Source: Sporolactobacillus mangiferae
Lineage (GTDB): Bacteria; Bacillota; Bacilli; Bacillales; Sporolactobacillaceae
Reading direction: 5' to 3'
NCBI RefSeq assembly: GCF_023336505.1
Contig: NZ_JAMAST010000004.1
Coordinates: 1-64,000, forward strand
DNA length: 64,000 bases
Below the pieces are notes generated by a model. It saw nothing but the letters and a program-made list of their open reading frames with translations, did not search any database and was not told the origin of the DNA. A program made the translations under genes and the position numbers. Shown here in pieces: positions 56,594 to 64,000 of the stretch; positions within the stretch are counted from its first letter, which is position 1, and each line of letters opens with the position of its first letter.

Positions 56594-57184
56594 TTGAGCC
56601 ATTCTTTCCTCATTAAGTTTACTATTTTTTACATTATCCTTATTTCCTTAGTCACAGGAATCGATAATATTCTTATCAGTATTTATGCGGTGCAAATTTT
56701 TCATCTTGGCAATCTTGGCGTCGGATTTTTCTATGGTGCTTTGGGCATCGGACTTGTCAGTAGTTATTCAATCACCCGCCATTTGAAAAAGAATTTTATT
56801 GCAGGCGGCCTTTCATGTCTTATTTTAGAAGGAATAATGCTTATACTGCTCAGTTTCAGCACCCATGCAGCGGTCGCTTTTATCATTTTTGTTTTTACTG
56901 CACTTTTTTCCGGAACATGCAATGCCTGCTTCAATACCATTTTAATGCAAGCTGTCCCTCTGGAAACAAGAGGTACTTTTTTCGGAATGATTCAAGCCCT
57001 ATCCAACTCTTTAATAGCTGCATCGATGCTTGCCGCAGGAGCTTGCGTTGACCTTGTCACACCGAGAATACTCGGCAGATCTGGCGGCCTTTTCTTCATC
57101 CTCATCTCAATCGTTCTGGTGATCCTGTTTGGTTTTCATAAAAAGAAAATGAAGGAAAATAAAAGTGAGGATGCGCTGCATTAA
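56594..57184 (+). pseudogene. C-terminal half of an MFS transporter
   Basis: The 196-residue frame has about six hydrophobic helices and ends with a basic tail (FHKKKMKENK), typical of the second half of a 12-helix MFS protein (YGALGIGLV, NTILMQAVPLETRGTFFGMIQALSNS spans the central part). The first six helices are absent. The start, TTG 56594, sits two bases after AAGGAGG, too close for normal initiation. A short MFS N-terminal fragment lies nearby in the opposite direction, so the gene was probably split by an inversion. Confidence 0.65.
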
Positions 57185-57295
57185 TTGAGCGTCTACACCG
57201 TATGAACCAGCACTGCGCTAATACGACCAAAATGATTTGTGACAATAAAGCTGTTTTCGTTATCCCTAAAAAGGTGGGGTGCACAACAGAGGCGT

Positions 57296-57496
57296 CTACG
57301 CATCAAGTTTCATCATTACTTTTGTTATTGAATTTGTTCCACGAATTCCACTTTTCGCTATTTTCTTCTCGTTCATTACTTTAATGATTAAATTCAGTGC
57401 GATGAGATAAATCCAATCGCCGATGTTTGAAATGCCAATCCCAACGAGCAGCAATAGTTGATGCTTCCAGTGAATCCGTGTTTTATTTTTGTTCAT
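57296..57496 (-). pseudogene. N-terminal fragment of an MFS transporter
   Basis: The frame begins MNKNKTRIHWKHQLLLLVGI and continues GISNIGDWIYLIALNLI, the first helix of MFS exporters (usually DWIYLIALNLIV). After 36 residues similarity ends and the frame closes 30 residues later. TGGAGG precedes ATG 57496. A T-box leader lies directly upstream, so this was the regulated gene. The missing rest may be the plus-strand fragment at 56594-57184. Confidence 0.65.
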
Positions 57497-57564
57497 AACA
57501 ACTGCCTCCATTTAACCTGAATTTGATAAGGTTAAGCGGTGCAGCGAACATCGTTTCATCATTT

Positions 57565-57835
57565 AAAAATCTCGCCTCCAAGACTGCAGTCTTAGGGACG
57601 AGATTAGCTTCGCGGTGCCACCCCAGTTTGCAAAACAGGTCACCCTGCTTGCCTCATCAAGTAGCAAGTGCAGCTACCTGTGCCCGATAACAGGGACATC
57701 TGTCGCATGATCATCAAGGAATTCCATGCAAAGCTCGGAGGCTTGGTTCAGCATCATATCCTTAATCGTTTTCACCTAGCCGACCTCTCTATCAAGAACA
57801 TTAATGCCTACTCTTCTCGTCATCGCCTTTAATTG
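57565..57835 (-). ncRNA. T-box leader upstream of the MFS remnant
   Basis: On the minus strand the leader has GAAGAGTAGGC (AGTA bulge), AGAGAGGTCGG and GGTGAAAAC (stem I), GCTGAACCAAGCCTCCGAGC at the specifier side, then the T-box GGGGTGGCACCGCG (57613-57626) and a terminator formed by AATCTCGTCCC and GGAGGCGAGATTTTT. By alignment with the nearby metG leader the specifier would be CAA (Gln), with ACC (Thr) as an alternative; this is uncertain. It would let uncharged tRNA switch on the downstream transporter, which is now truncated. Confidence 0.85.
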
Positions 57836-57950
57836 GTTGAAAGTGACTATAGCATAGTTCTTTTTCTTTGTAAATCAATTTGTCCAAAGCATAGACGCTT
57901 ATTATTTGGAGATAATGAATCGGTAAAAAGCTTGAATGGGGGGAATTTTT

Positions 57951-58184
57951 TTGAAAAAGAATGAAACGCAACTCGGCGACCATGTGTTTGTTATTTGCCG
58001 TAATCCGCATACAGCGACAGCTTCGCTGATCCAAGAGGCGGAAGTGGTTGAAAATCCTGAGAAAAAACAGGATAAAGCACTTTTACTGCATGATATGTAT
58101 TATGAGTTCGCGGAAGAGGATGCTGTGTTCGCTACAGCTGATGAGGCGGAACGTGTGTACAAGCAAATTTACGGTGAGGACTGA
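57951..58184 (+). CDS. splA: SplA-like regulator of spore photoproduct lyase
   Basis: The 77-residue protein has the SplA/TRAP-like pattern VFVICRNPHTATASLIQEAEVV and DEAERVYKQIYG. In Bacillus subtilis SplA limits splAB expression. It starts with TTG 57951 after TGGGGGGAATTT. It lies nine bases before splB. A GCATA/GATAATGA pair at 57888-57918 could be a forespore (sigma-G) promoter, but the match is weak. Confidence 0.82.
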   Translation: MKKNETQLGDHVFVICRNPHTATASLIQEAEVVENPEKKQDKALLLHDMYYEFAEEDAVFATADEAERVYKQIYGED

Positions 58185-58193
58185 GTAGAAGAT

Positions 58194-59222
58194 ATGGTCA
58201 AACCTTTTGTTCCACAACTGGTTTACATTGAGCCACGCGCATTAGCCTATCCTTTGGGACAGACACTTAAGCAAAAATTTGAACGCATGGGCATTGAAAT
58301 TCGTGAGACGACCTCGCACAATCAGATTCGCAATTTTCCCGGCAATAATGACTTTCAAAAATACCGTAACGCCAAATCCACTTTAGTCGTTGGCGTTCGA
58401 AAAACACTTGATTTTCAAAGCTCCAAACCGTCCGCTGAGTACGCGCTGCCACTGGCCACCGGTTGCATGGGGCACTGTCACTATTGCTATCTGCAAACAA
58501 CTATGGGCTCGAAACCGTATATTAGAACCTACGTCAACGTCGATGAAATTCTCGAACGTGCCGATCAGTACATGGCCGAGCGCGCGCCGGAGATTACACG
58601 CTTTGAAGCAGCCTGTACCTCGGATATCGTTGGCATTGATCATTTGACCCATTCACTGAAAAAGGCAATCGAATTTTTTGGCGAGCGTGATTTTGGCGAA
58701 CTGCGCTTTGTGACAAAGTTCGCTCATGTGGATCATTTGCTGGACGCCAGGCATAATGGACGCACCCGGTTTCGGTTCAGCCTCAATGATGAATACGTAA
58801 TCAAATTTTTCGAAGCAGGAACGTCCCGCCTCATCGAGCGCATTGAAGCGGCGAAAAAAGTATCGGATGCCGGCTATCCACTCGGATTCATCATCGCGCC
58901 GATCTATATCCACGATGGCTGGCAGGAAAGCTACCGTCAGCTTTTTGAGACACTGCATGATCAGCTTCCGGCAAAAACGGCTGTTCCGATCACCTTTGAG
59001 CTGATCCAGCATCGCTTCACCGTTCCGGCCAAGCGTGTGATTGAAAAAAATTATCCCAATTCAAAACTTGTCATGGATAAAGACGAACGCCGCTATAAGT
59101 GGGGCCGCTACGGAATCGGTAAATACATTTATAAAAAAGAGGATGAAGCCCTTCTTCAAGAGACGATTGAAGGTTACATCCATTATTATTTTCCAGATGC
59201 TGTGGTGGCATATTTTACATAA
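58194..59222 (+). CDS. splB: Spore photoproduct lyase
   Basis: This radical-SAM enzyme reverses the thymine dimer photoproduct that UV makes in spore DNA. The 342-residue protein has the iron-sulfur triad CMGHCHYC (Cys91, 95, 98) and the conserved H-donor cysteine in EAACTSDIVG (Cys141). The length and start agree with Bacillus SplB. Its presence indicates an endospore-forming host. It follows splA in one operon. Confidence 0.95.
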   Translation: MVKPFVPQLVYIEPRALAYPLGQTLKQKFERMGIEIRETTSHNQIRNFPGNNDFQKYRNAKSTLVVGVRKTLDFQSSKPSAEYALPLATGCMGHCHYCYLQTTMGSKPYIRTYVNVDEILERADQYMAERAPEITRFEAACTSDIVGIDHLTHSLKKAIEFFGERDFGELRFVTKFAHVDHLLDARHNGRTRFRFSLNDEYVIKFFEAGTSRLIERIEAAKKVSDAGYPLGFIIAPIYIHDGWQESYRQLFETLHDQLPAKTAVPITFELIQHRFTVPAKRVIEKNYPNSKLVMDKDERRYKWGRYGIGKYIYKKEDEALLQETIEGYIHYYFPDAVVAYFT

Positions 59223-59399
59223 GAAACCAAGTGTCGGCAGAGGCTTAGCTACCTGTTATATAAAAAGAAGCTGAATGCTACACAGTCCTCCAAAGGCAGC
59301 ATAATTATTGAAGAGTTCTAATCAATATGAAGTAAAGATGGTTCTGTTGCGCAGTAAAGACGAAGTGCGCAGTAAAAATGCATGAGTAAAAAAGACCAA

Positions 59400-59565
59400 T
59401 TTTGCATCGTTCGGGCAAAAATATCAGCGCTCAGGCAAAAGAATCAGCGTTCAACTTTTCCTCTTTTGGGTTGAACTTTCCAGGGATTGGGTTTAACCTT
59501 TCACTCGTTAGGTTGAACTTCTATTCTTCGGTTGAACTTTCCAGTGGTTCGGTTCAACTGCAGTT
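59400..59565. repeat. Degenerate tandem repeat, GGTTGAACTTTCC monomers
   Basis: Seven or eight units with GTTGAACTT or GTTCAACT cores follow one another every 18-22 bp, preceded by two CAGGCAAAA units. The array ends inside the 3' end of the convergent GNAT gene. Monomer length is like that of families C and the 82-bp array, but the sequence differs. Confidence 0.65.
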
Positions 59566-59946
59566 GGGATTTAATCGTGCCCATTCCATTATGGCTTTCA
59601 CCGCTTCGGTCATCAAGCCCCTCTTCCGAAAGTTTGGCGACATGCCATAACCAATCTCTGAGTACCCATTGCCATCCGGCTCTCCCTTGAAACCGACTAA
59701 TCCAATTCCTTTCTTTGTCGCTTTATCAACAATGCTCCAATAGGTGTACCATGGATGCAGCTTTTCGTTGATCCCGTTCATCTTCTGAATCTTCTTGGTG
59801 ATTGCCGACTGAAAAGAATTTGAGATTATTTCCGAATCAAACGAGATCGCCATCTGATCCCATTCGTCATTATTGATCTGTATGAGTTCGCTGATTGATA
59901 ATGTTGATAAAAGCAAATGGGTTGACTGCATTTGCGGTACGGTCAT
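59554..59946 (-). pseudogene. GNAT acetyltransferase cut at its C-terminus by repeats
   Basis: The 130-residue frame has the GNAT fold start, GLVGFKGEPDGNGYSEIGYG and FRKRGLMTEAVKAIMEWA, then ends RLNPNCS. Family members continue for another 40 residues with the acetyl-CoA-binding arm that ends in EKLGF. The stop falls where the GGTTGAAC repeat begins, so the repeat has removed the end. Activity is unlikely. Confidence 0.65.
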
Positions 59947-60027
59947 TTTAATTTCTCCTCATTCTGTTCTCCGGATATAAATAAAGTCATGCAACAAGGA
60001 CATACTAGTTGAAAAGGGGATGGCGCG

Positions 60028-60486
60028 TTGATTGGTCTGCTTCTTGCTGTCGTACTCTTTAATTGTCTTGCCTTTCTCATCAATAAACGGCTCACGAAAA
60101 ATCAACTCGTACATATTTGGATGTTTACAGTCGCCCTGCAGGTACTCGTAGACGGTTATTTGTGTAAAAAGTATCATGCTTATTGGTATTTTTCAGGGCA
60201 TGCCGAATGGAAGGCGCTTTTTGCGTTAACCGTATTGATTCCGCCGGTGAACATCATTTTCTTAAATAGTTATCCATTTGGAAAGTCCCTTGTCAAAAAG
60301 GCACTTACCATTTTTTGCTGGAATCTGGCAATCACCGCATACGAACTGATCACGCTTCTTCCTGAACCATGGGGTTATTTCCGCTACGGCTGGTGGAAAA
60401 CGTATTATTCATTTCTCGTTAATCCGTTTTTATTATGGATCGTTGCTGCCTACTATCGATGGATTCGAAAGATTGAACGGGAATAG
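60028..60486 (+). CDS. CBO0543-family membrane protein
   Basis: The 152-residue protein has four hydrophobic helices and the family features CKKYHAYWYF and PEPWGYFRYGWWKTYYSF. Function unknown. It starts with TTG 60028 after AAGGGGATGGCG. Confidence 0.78.
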   Translation: MIGLLLAVVLFNCLAFLINKRLTKNQLVHIWMFTVALQVLVDGYLCKKYHAYWYFSGHAEWKALFALTVLIPPVNIIFLNSYPFGKSLVKKALTIFCWNLAITAYELITLLPEPWGYFRYGWWKTYYSFLVNPFLLWIVAAYYRWIRKIERE

Positions 60487-60489
60487 CGC

Positions 60490-60660
60490 TTAGTGTCCAT
60501 GCAACCTTAAAAAGTTCCTCCTTCTCTTTATTAGATGATCCCCAGAGGATTTTCCGCCGTTTTTTTCAATGATTCTTTTTGACGGCTCATTATCTGTTCT
60601 GCGGGGCACTACTGCTTTTGTTATCCCACGCTTCTGTATTTCTGCCAGGCTAATTTATGC
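60490..60660 (-). pseudogene. C-terminal remnant of a GNAT acetyltransferase
   Basis: On the minus strand ISLAEIQKRGITKAVV, RRTDNEPSKRIIEKNGG and a short basic tail form one open frame ending at TAA 60490. NEPSKRIIEKNGG is the typical C-terminal GNAT stretch (N.aS.kviEknGG). The acetyl-CoA motif upstream is missing. This is a degraded gene. Confidence 0.55.
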
Positions 60661-60751
60661 ATTCGAATTTCGTTCATTGACCCCTGATTTTCGTACATAG
60701 AATTACTGCAAAAGATGGAACATATGATAAAGGCAAACCGCATTTACATGC

Positions 60752-62392
60752 TCATTCGACGTTCGCGTTTTTTGCAAGGCGTTCACGCTCCACTTGAATC
60801 TGTTCCGGATCAATCCGCGCGAATAAGGGTTCAAGATGCTCTGGAAGTTTTCCCGGGCAATGAATGGGTGTCCATATGAAAGCGCCAAGGTGCAACGCAT
60901 CGCCAATCTTTCGACTGGATAACGGCAGGAACGGCGCCAGAAGCTGTGCCAGATTGGCAATGCTGAATAAACAAGTGTTCAACGTCGCATAGGCTTCTTC
61001 CGGGTCGGTACTTATCGACTGCCAAGGTTTTTGCTCATCAAAGTACTTATTCAAGCGACGAATCCACGTGAAAATCTCAGCGAGCGCAGCCTTCAAATGA
61101 GCAGCTTCGATCATTTGTCCGACCTTATGGTAAAGTTCCTGTGTCGTCTGTAAAATTTCCGGATCAACTTGGCTTGTGTCTCCGTTAAAATCAGACAGTT
61201 TTTCAATGAATTTGAGCGTTCGATTAACAAAGTTTCCATACGCACCAAGCAGTTCTCCATTATGACTTTCAATAAACGCTTTCCATGAAAAATCAGCATC
61301 ATGCGTTTCCGGTGCGTTGATCACCAAAAAGTAACGGATGCTGTCCGGGTCATAGTGATCGAGAATGTACGGTGCCCAAACCGCCCAATTGCGGCTTGTC
61401 GACAGTTTTTTTCGTTCGAGTGTGACGTATTCATTGGAGACCAGGTGGGTTGGCAATACCTCTTTGCCGATGCCGAGCAAAATGGCCGGCCAAATGATGG
61501 TGTGAAAAGGTACATTGTCTTTTCCCTGGACATAGTAAGAAACGGTGTCGTCCCGCCAGAATTCGGAGATGTCTCGCCCGTGTTTTTTGGCCCAGCGCAC
61601 ACTTGCCGAGTAATAGCCGGACACCGCCTCGATCCAGACATACACTTTTTTATCTTCAAAACCTTTGATTGGAACGGTGACACCGATCGGCAAATCACGG
61701 GTAACCGCGCGATCCTGAAGACCTTCATCAAGGTATCGCCGCGTGAGATTAAGCGCGTTTTCCCGCCAGTCATGATTCTTTTTTGCACGTTGATATAGCT
61801 GTTCAAGCTGTGGCTGAAACCTGCTGAGCGCGAAATAGAGATGCTCGACTTCTCGCAGTTCCGGCGTATGCCCGCAAAGTTTGCAAGTCGGCTCAAGCAA
61901 ATCAACCGGATCTAAAATGGATGAACACGCGTCGCATTGATCCCCACGGGCAAATGCACCACAGTGCGGACAGATTCCTTCGACGTAACGATCCGGCAAA
62001 AACTGTGCGCAGTGATTACAGTACATCTGCTTCGTCTTTTTGTGATAAATGTATCCATTGTCATATAATGTCTTGAAAATATTTTGGACGACTTCATGAT
62101 GCAGCGGTGTATCCGTCCGCGTGTAGCAATCATAAGTGAACCCAAGTTTCTCAAAACATCGCTGAAATGAATCATGATAGCGGTCAGCAATCGTTTTTGG
62201 GGTTACGCCTTCCTGTTTGGCACGAATCGTGATCGGTGTGCCGTTACAATCGCTGCCCGAAACGTAGAGCACCTTTTCTCCTTTTTGCCTGAAATAGCGC
62301 GCCAAACAATCACCCGGAATCAGGCTCGATAAATGCCCAAGATGAAGATCTCCATTTGCGTAGGGCCATGCGCCCGCAATCAATACTGCCAT
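60752..62392 (-). CDS. metG: Methionyl-tRNA synthetase, T-box controlled
   Basis: The enzyme charges tRNA-Met. The 546-residue protein has ANGDLHLGH (HIGH-type motif), a zinc knob with CNHC, CPHC, CDAC and CKLCGH, the signature [12 protein letters not shown] (KMSKS-type) and an anticodon-binding helical domain, but no C-terminal tRNA-binding (EMAP) domain. The length and four-cysteine-pair knob point to an archaeal/eukaryote-like or second MetRS rather than the common Bacillus one. ATG 62392 has AAAGGAG. A T-box leader with an ATG specifier lies upstream. Confidence 0.9.
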   Translation of the reverse strand: MAVLIAGAWPYANGDLHLGHLSSLIPGDCLARYFRQKGEKVLYVSGSDCNGTPITIRAKQEGVTPKTIADRYHDSFQRCFEKLGFTYDCYTRTDTPLHHEVVQNIFKTLYDNGYIYHKKTKQMYCNHCAQFLPDRYVEGICPHCGAFARGDQCDACSSILDPVDLLEPTCKLCGHTPELREVEHLYFALSRFQPQLEQLYQRAKKNHDWRENALNLTRRYLDEGLQDRAVTRDLPIGVTVPIKGFEDKKVYVWIEAVSGYYSASVRWAKKHGRDISEFWRDDTVSYYVQGKDNVPFHTIIWPAILLGIGKEVLPTHLVSNEYVTLERKKLSTSRNWAVWAPYILDHYDPDSIRYFLVINAPETHDADFSWKAFIESHNGELLGAYGNFVNRTLKFIEKLSDFNGDTSQVDPEILQTTQELYHKVGQMIEAAHLKAALAEIFTWIRRLNKYFDEQKPWQSISTDPEEAYATLNTCLFSIANLAQLLAPFLPLSSRKIGDALHLGAFIWTPIHCPGKLPEHLEPLFARIDPEQIQVERERLAKNANVE

Positions 62393-62406
62393 TTTGCTCA
62401 CTCCTT

Positions 62407-62705
62407 TTTAATTAAAAAGTCCCCGCCCTCATACATTCATCATGTATAAGGACGGGGACTTGTATCCGCATGTTACCACCTTAATTCATCAGCAATTCGC
62501 ATCGCTGATCTCAGCAAGTACAGAGCGTCTGCTCGATACTCGGTTTTTGTTAACCGAGTTCCGCCCGGTTGCAGCCTGGCCGCGCGTGGTGGCGCGGATC
62601 GGTGCAAATGCTCTGAGGCCATTGTTCAGCTTAGAATTCTGCTTCTCTCACCAGTGCGAAGCTCTCTGCGGAGAATCCGGCTGCCTACTTCTTCTCATCA
62701 TCGCA
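62407..62705 (-). ncRNA. Methionine T-box leader of metG
   Basis: On the minus strand the leader has GAAGAAGTAGGC (AGTA bulge), GCAGAGAGCTTCGC and CTGGTGAGAG (stem I), GCTGAACAATGGCCTC (specifier ATG followed by GCC), AAGGTGGTAACATGCGG (T-box, with the usual ACC changed to AAC) and the terminator AGTCCCCGTCC/GGGCGGGGACTTTTT (62414-62460). The ATG specifier agrees with the gene it controls. Uncharged tRNA-Met would permit read-through. Confidence 0.88.
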
Positions 62706-62796
62706 TGTCTTATTCGTTAAGAACATTATATGCAGCTCATCAAAGAGATGCAAGGGCACGAAACAGAGGTTCGCCGCCAATCTCATGTTATTCAGT

Positions 62797-63124
62797 GCCG
62801 GCCATTCGGTCCCGGGATCACTCTTTTCGAGCCCACCTTGCTCTCTTTCGGTGCCAATTTTGTGCTCTTCGGTTCCATGCCGGCCATTCGGTCCCAGGAT
62901 CACTCTTTTCGGTCCCACCTTGCTCTCTTTCGGTGACAATTTCGTGCTCTTCGGTTCCATGCCGGCCATTCGGTCCCGGGATCATTCTTTTCGGTCCCAC
63001 CTTGCTCTCTTTCGGTGCCAATTTTGTGCTCTTCGGTTCCATGCCGGCCATTCGGTCCCGGGATCACTCTTTTCGGTCCCACCTCGCTTTCTTTCGGTGA
63101 CAATTTTGTGCTCTTCGGTTCCAT
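62797..63124. repeat. Tandem array of four 82-bp units
   Basis: Units begin at 62797, 62879, 62961 and 63043, each GCCGGCCATTCGGTCCC onwards, and differ at only a few positions. Each unit is itself built from four copies of a TTCGGTnCC motif about 20 bp apart. A partial fifth unit follows. The unit length is not a multiple of three, so open frames across the array are not conserved in frame. It lies between metG and the NERD gene. Confidence 0.9.
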
Positions 63125-63171
63125 GCGGTTCATTTTGGTGCCATACCATTTGAAAACCAGCTCAAGATTAC

Positions 63172-64000
63172 TTAGTATTTTTTTCTTGAATAATTTCGGA
63201 CTTTAATACTTGATTTTAATGTTTGATCAAAGATTTCATGCGGAGGAGCAACATAGTATTGCCCTCTTCCCGGGCCGATTCCCTTTCGTTCTATGTTCAT
63301 TTTTTTGAGTAGCCCAATGACTACTTTTTTGCTTGAAAGCTGCAAGAAATCACGGCATTGTTTATTGGTCATGGCCGCTCCGAAGAGTAAAAAATAATGT
63401 AGAATCATGGGTTCGTGAGCAGATTTAGAATCGTGACCGCACCGTGTGCACACCCATTTGGTATAAATACGCTGCATAGTAAAACTTCCACAAGATCCAC
63501 AGCGAACGCCGCTCAGCAATTCAGAGGGCTTAACGTTAAATCTTTGCAGGACATCTGTAAACGGCTCATGGTGATCATGAAGCAGTTGTTGCTCAATTTT
63601 GGGTAAAAATTTAGAGTAGCTTTGACTTTTCTGATATTTTTCAATAATTTTTTGGAGTTTGATCTGTACTTGTTCAGCGTGGAATACATGTTCCTGAACA
63701 CGGCGCCCTCCACTTGGATTGTCGATAACTGTACTCGGATGTGCAATGACGACATCTGCTTCAATGGGCATTTTAGGTAAACGATGTGCCAAGAACCATT
63801 TTTCTAAATGCAGTCGATGGCGGTCGGCCTGTAAGATCGGATTTGCAAATCCTTCACGTCGATCACCGCGATATCGGATCAGTTGTCCATGATCGTTCGC
63901 AAAACAAATGGTTCCCGCATAGTTTTTAACTTCCAAGATGGCTATGAACGTTGGAGCTAACAGGAGGGTGTCAATTTGGCAATCGTCAAGGTGTAATCCA
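63172..64000 (-). CDS. NERD-domain protein with zinc ribbon, start outside the window
   Basis: The frame continues to the right edge of the window and reads HLDDCQIDTLLLAPTF, IAILEVKNYAGTICF at the start of the visible part. QID and EVKN are the metal-binding residues of the nuclease-related domain. After a middle region there is a zinc ribbon, CGSCGSF and CTRCGH, and a C-terminal helix-turn-helix-like part. Such proteins may bind or cut DNA; their role is not settled. The visible 276 codons lack the true start. Confidence 0.75.
   Translation of the reverse strand, partial: GLHLDDCQIDTLLLAPTFIAILEVKNYAGTICFANDHGQLIRYRGDRREGFANPILQADRHRLHLEKWFLAHRLPKMPIEADVVIAHPSTVIDNPSGGRRVQEHVFHAEQVQIKLQKIIEKYQKSQSYSKFLPKIEQQLLHDHHEPFTDVLQRFNVKPSELLSGVRCGSCGSFTMQRIYTKWVCTRCGHDSKSAHEPMILHYFLLFGAAMTNKQCRDFLQLSSKKVVIGLLKKMNIERKGIGPGRGQYYVAPPHEIFDQTLKSSIKVRNYSRKKY

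Noticed and set aside
62797-63124. CRISPR-like appearance of the tandem array
   Set aside because: Whole units are repeated without unique spacers, and no cas gene is nearby.
62730-63153. Several open frames on both strands through the 82-bp array
   Set aside because: Frames arise from the repeat itself; the unit is not a multiple of three, so the peptide differs in each unit.

Overview
The window looks like chromosomal DNA of a Gram-positive, endospore-forming, sugar-fermenting member of the Bacilli. The evidence is a spore photoproduct lyase pair (splA-splB), T-box and THF leader RNAs, SigA-type promoters with strong AGGAGG ribosome sites, glutamate racemase, many phosphotransferase (PTS) genes and a DUF1659-DUF2922-YvrJ cassette. 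A lactic spore-former such as Sporolactobacillus is my best guess; this is inference from gene content, not a database match.

Layout. 1-1.85 kb is AT-rich, gene-poor DNA with a fragment of an ABC-transporter ATPase and dispersed repeats. 1.9-6.9 kb holds a TetR-controlled MacB-like efflux transporter and an N-terminally shortened GH78 alpha-L-rhamnosidase. 7.3-14.2 kb is a lactose-type PTS operon (lacF-lacE-lacG) behind a near-perfect sigma-54 promoter, with its LevR-type activator alongside; that activator carries an apparent one-base frameshift in its DNA-binding domain. 14.5-16.9 kb is a mannitol operon collapsed by an internal deletion (mtlA joined to mtlD). 17-24.3 kb has the DUF1659/DUF2922/YvrJ cassette, a fructose operon with a divergent RpiR regulator, ridA and an autoregulated aldo-keto reductase/TetR pair. 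24.7-31.3 kb is an amino-acid ABC importer, gabT with a divergent GabR-like activator, and a homocysteine methyltransferase. 31.3-46.7 kb contains a Ca2+ P-type ATPase, a LysE-type exporter with a divergent MocR regulator, several acetyltransferases, a fused Ada/MGMT repair protein, a type I toxin-antitoxin-like locus, a folate transporter behind a THF riboswitch and a HAD phosphatase. 47-52.8 kb is an oligopeptide permease operon (oppB-C-D-A-F) with a CodY-box-like site. 53.7-64 kb has racE, a zinc-protease-like protein, a broken MFS gene beside a T-box leader, splAB, a T-box-controlled methionyl-tRNA synthetase and a NERD-domain protein running off the right edge.

The most unusual aspect is how intergenic DNA is built. 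At least four families of dispersed repeats recur between genes, often in the same order, and in two places they form or replace the end of a coding sequence (oppF and a GNAT gene). Several loci are decaying (mtl, LevR-type regulator, MFS, VOC, isochorismatase-like, GNAT remnants), which suggests ongoing gene loss. The best candidates for something overlooked are the small holin-like toxin locus at 40.87-41.2 kb, the frameshifted sigma-54 activator next to its intact target promoter, and the modular repeat system.
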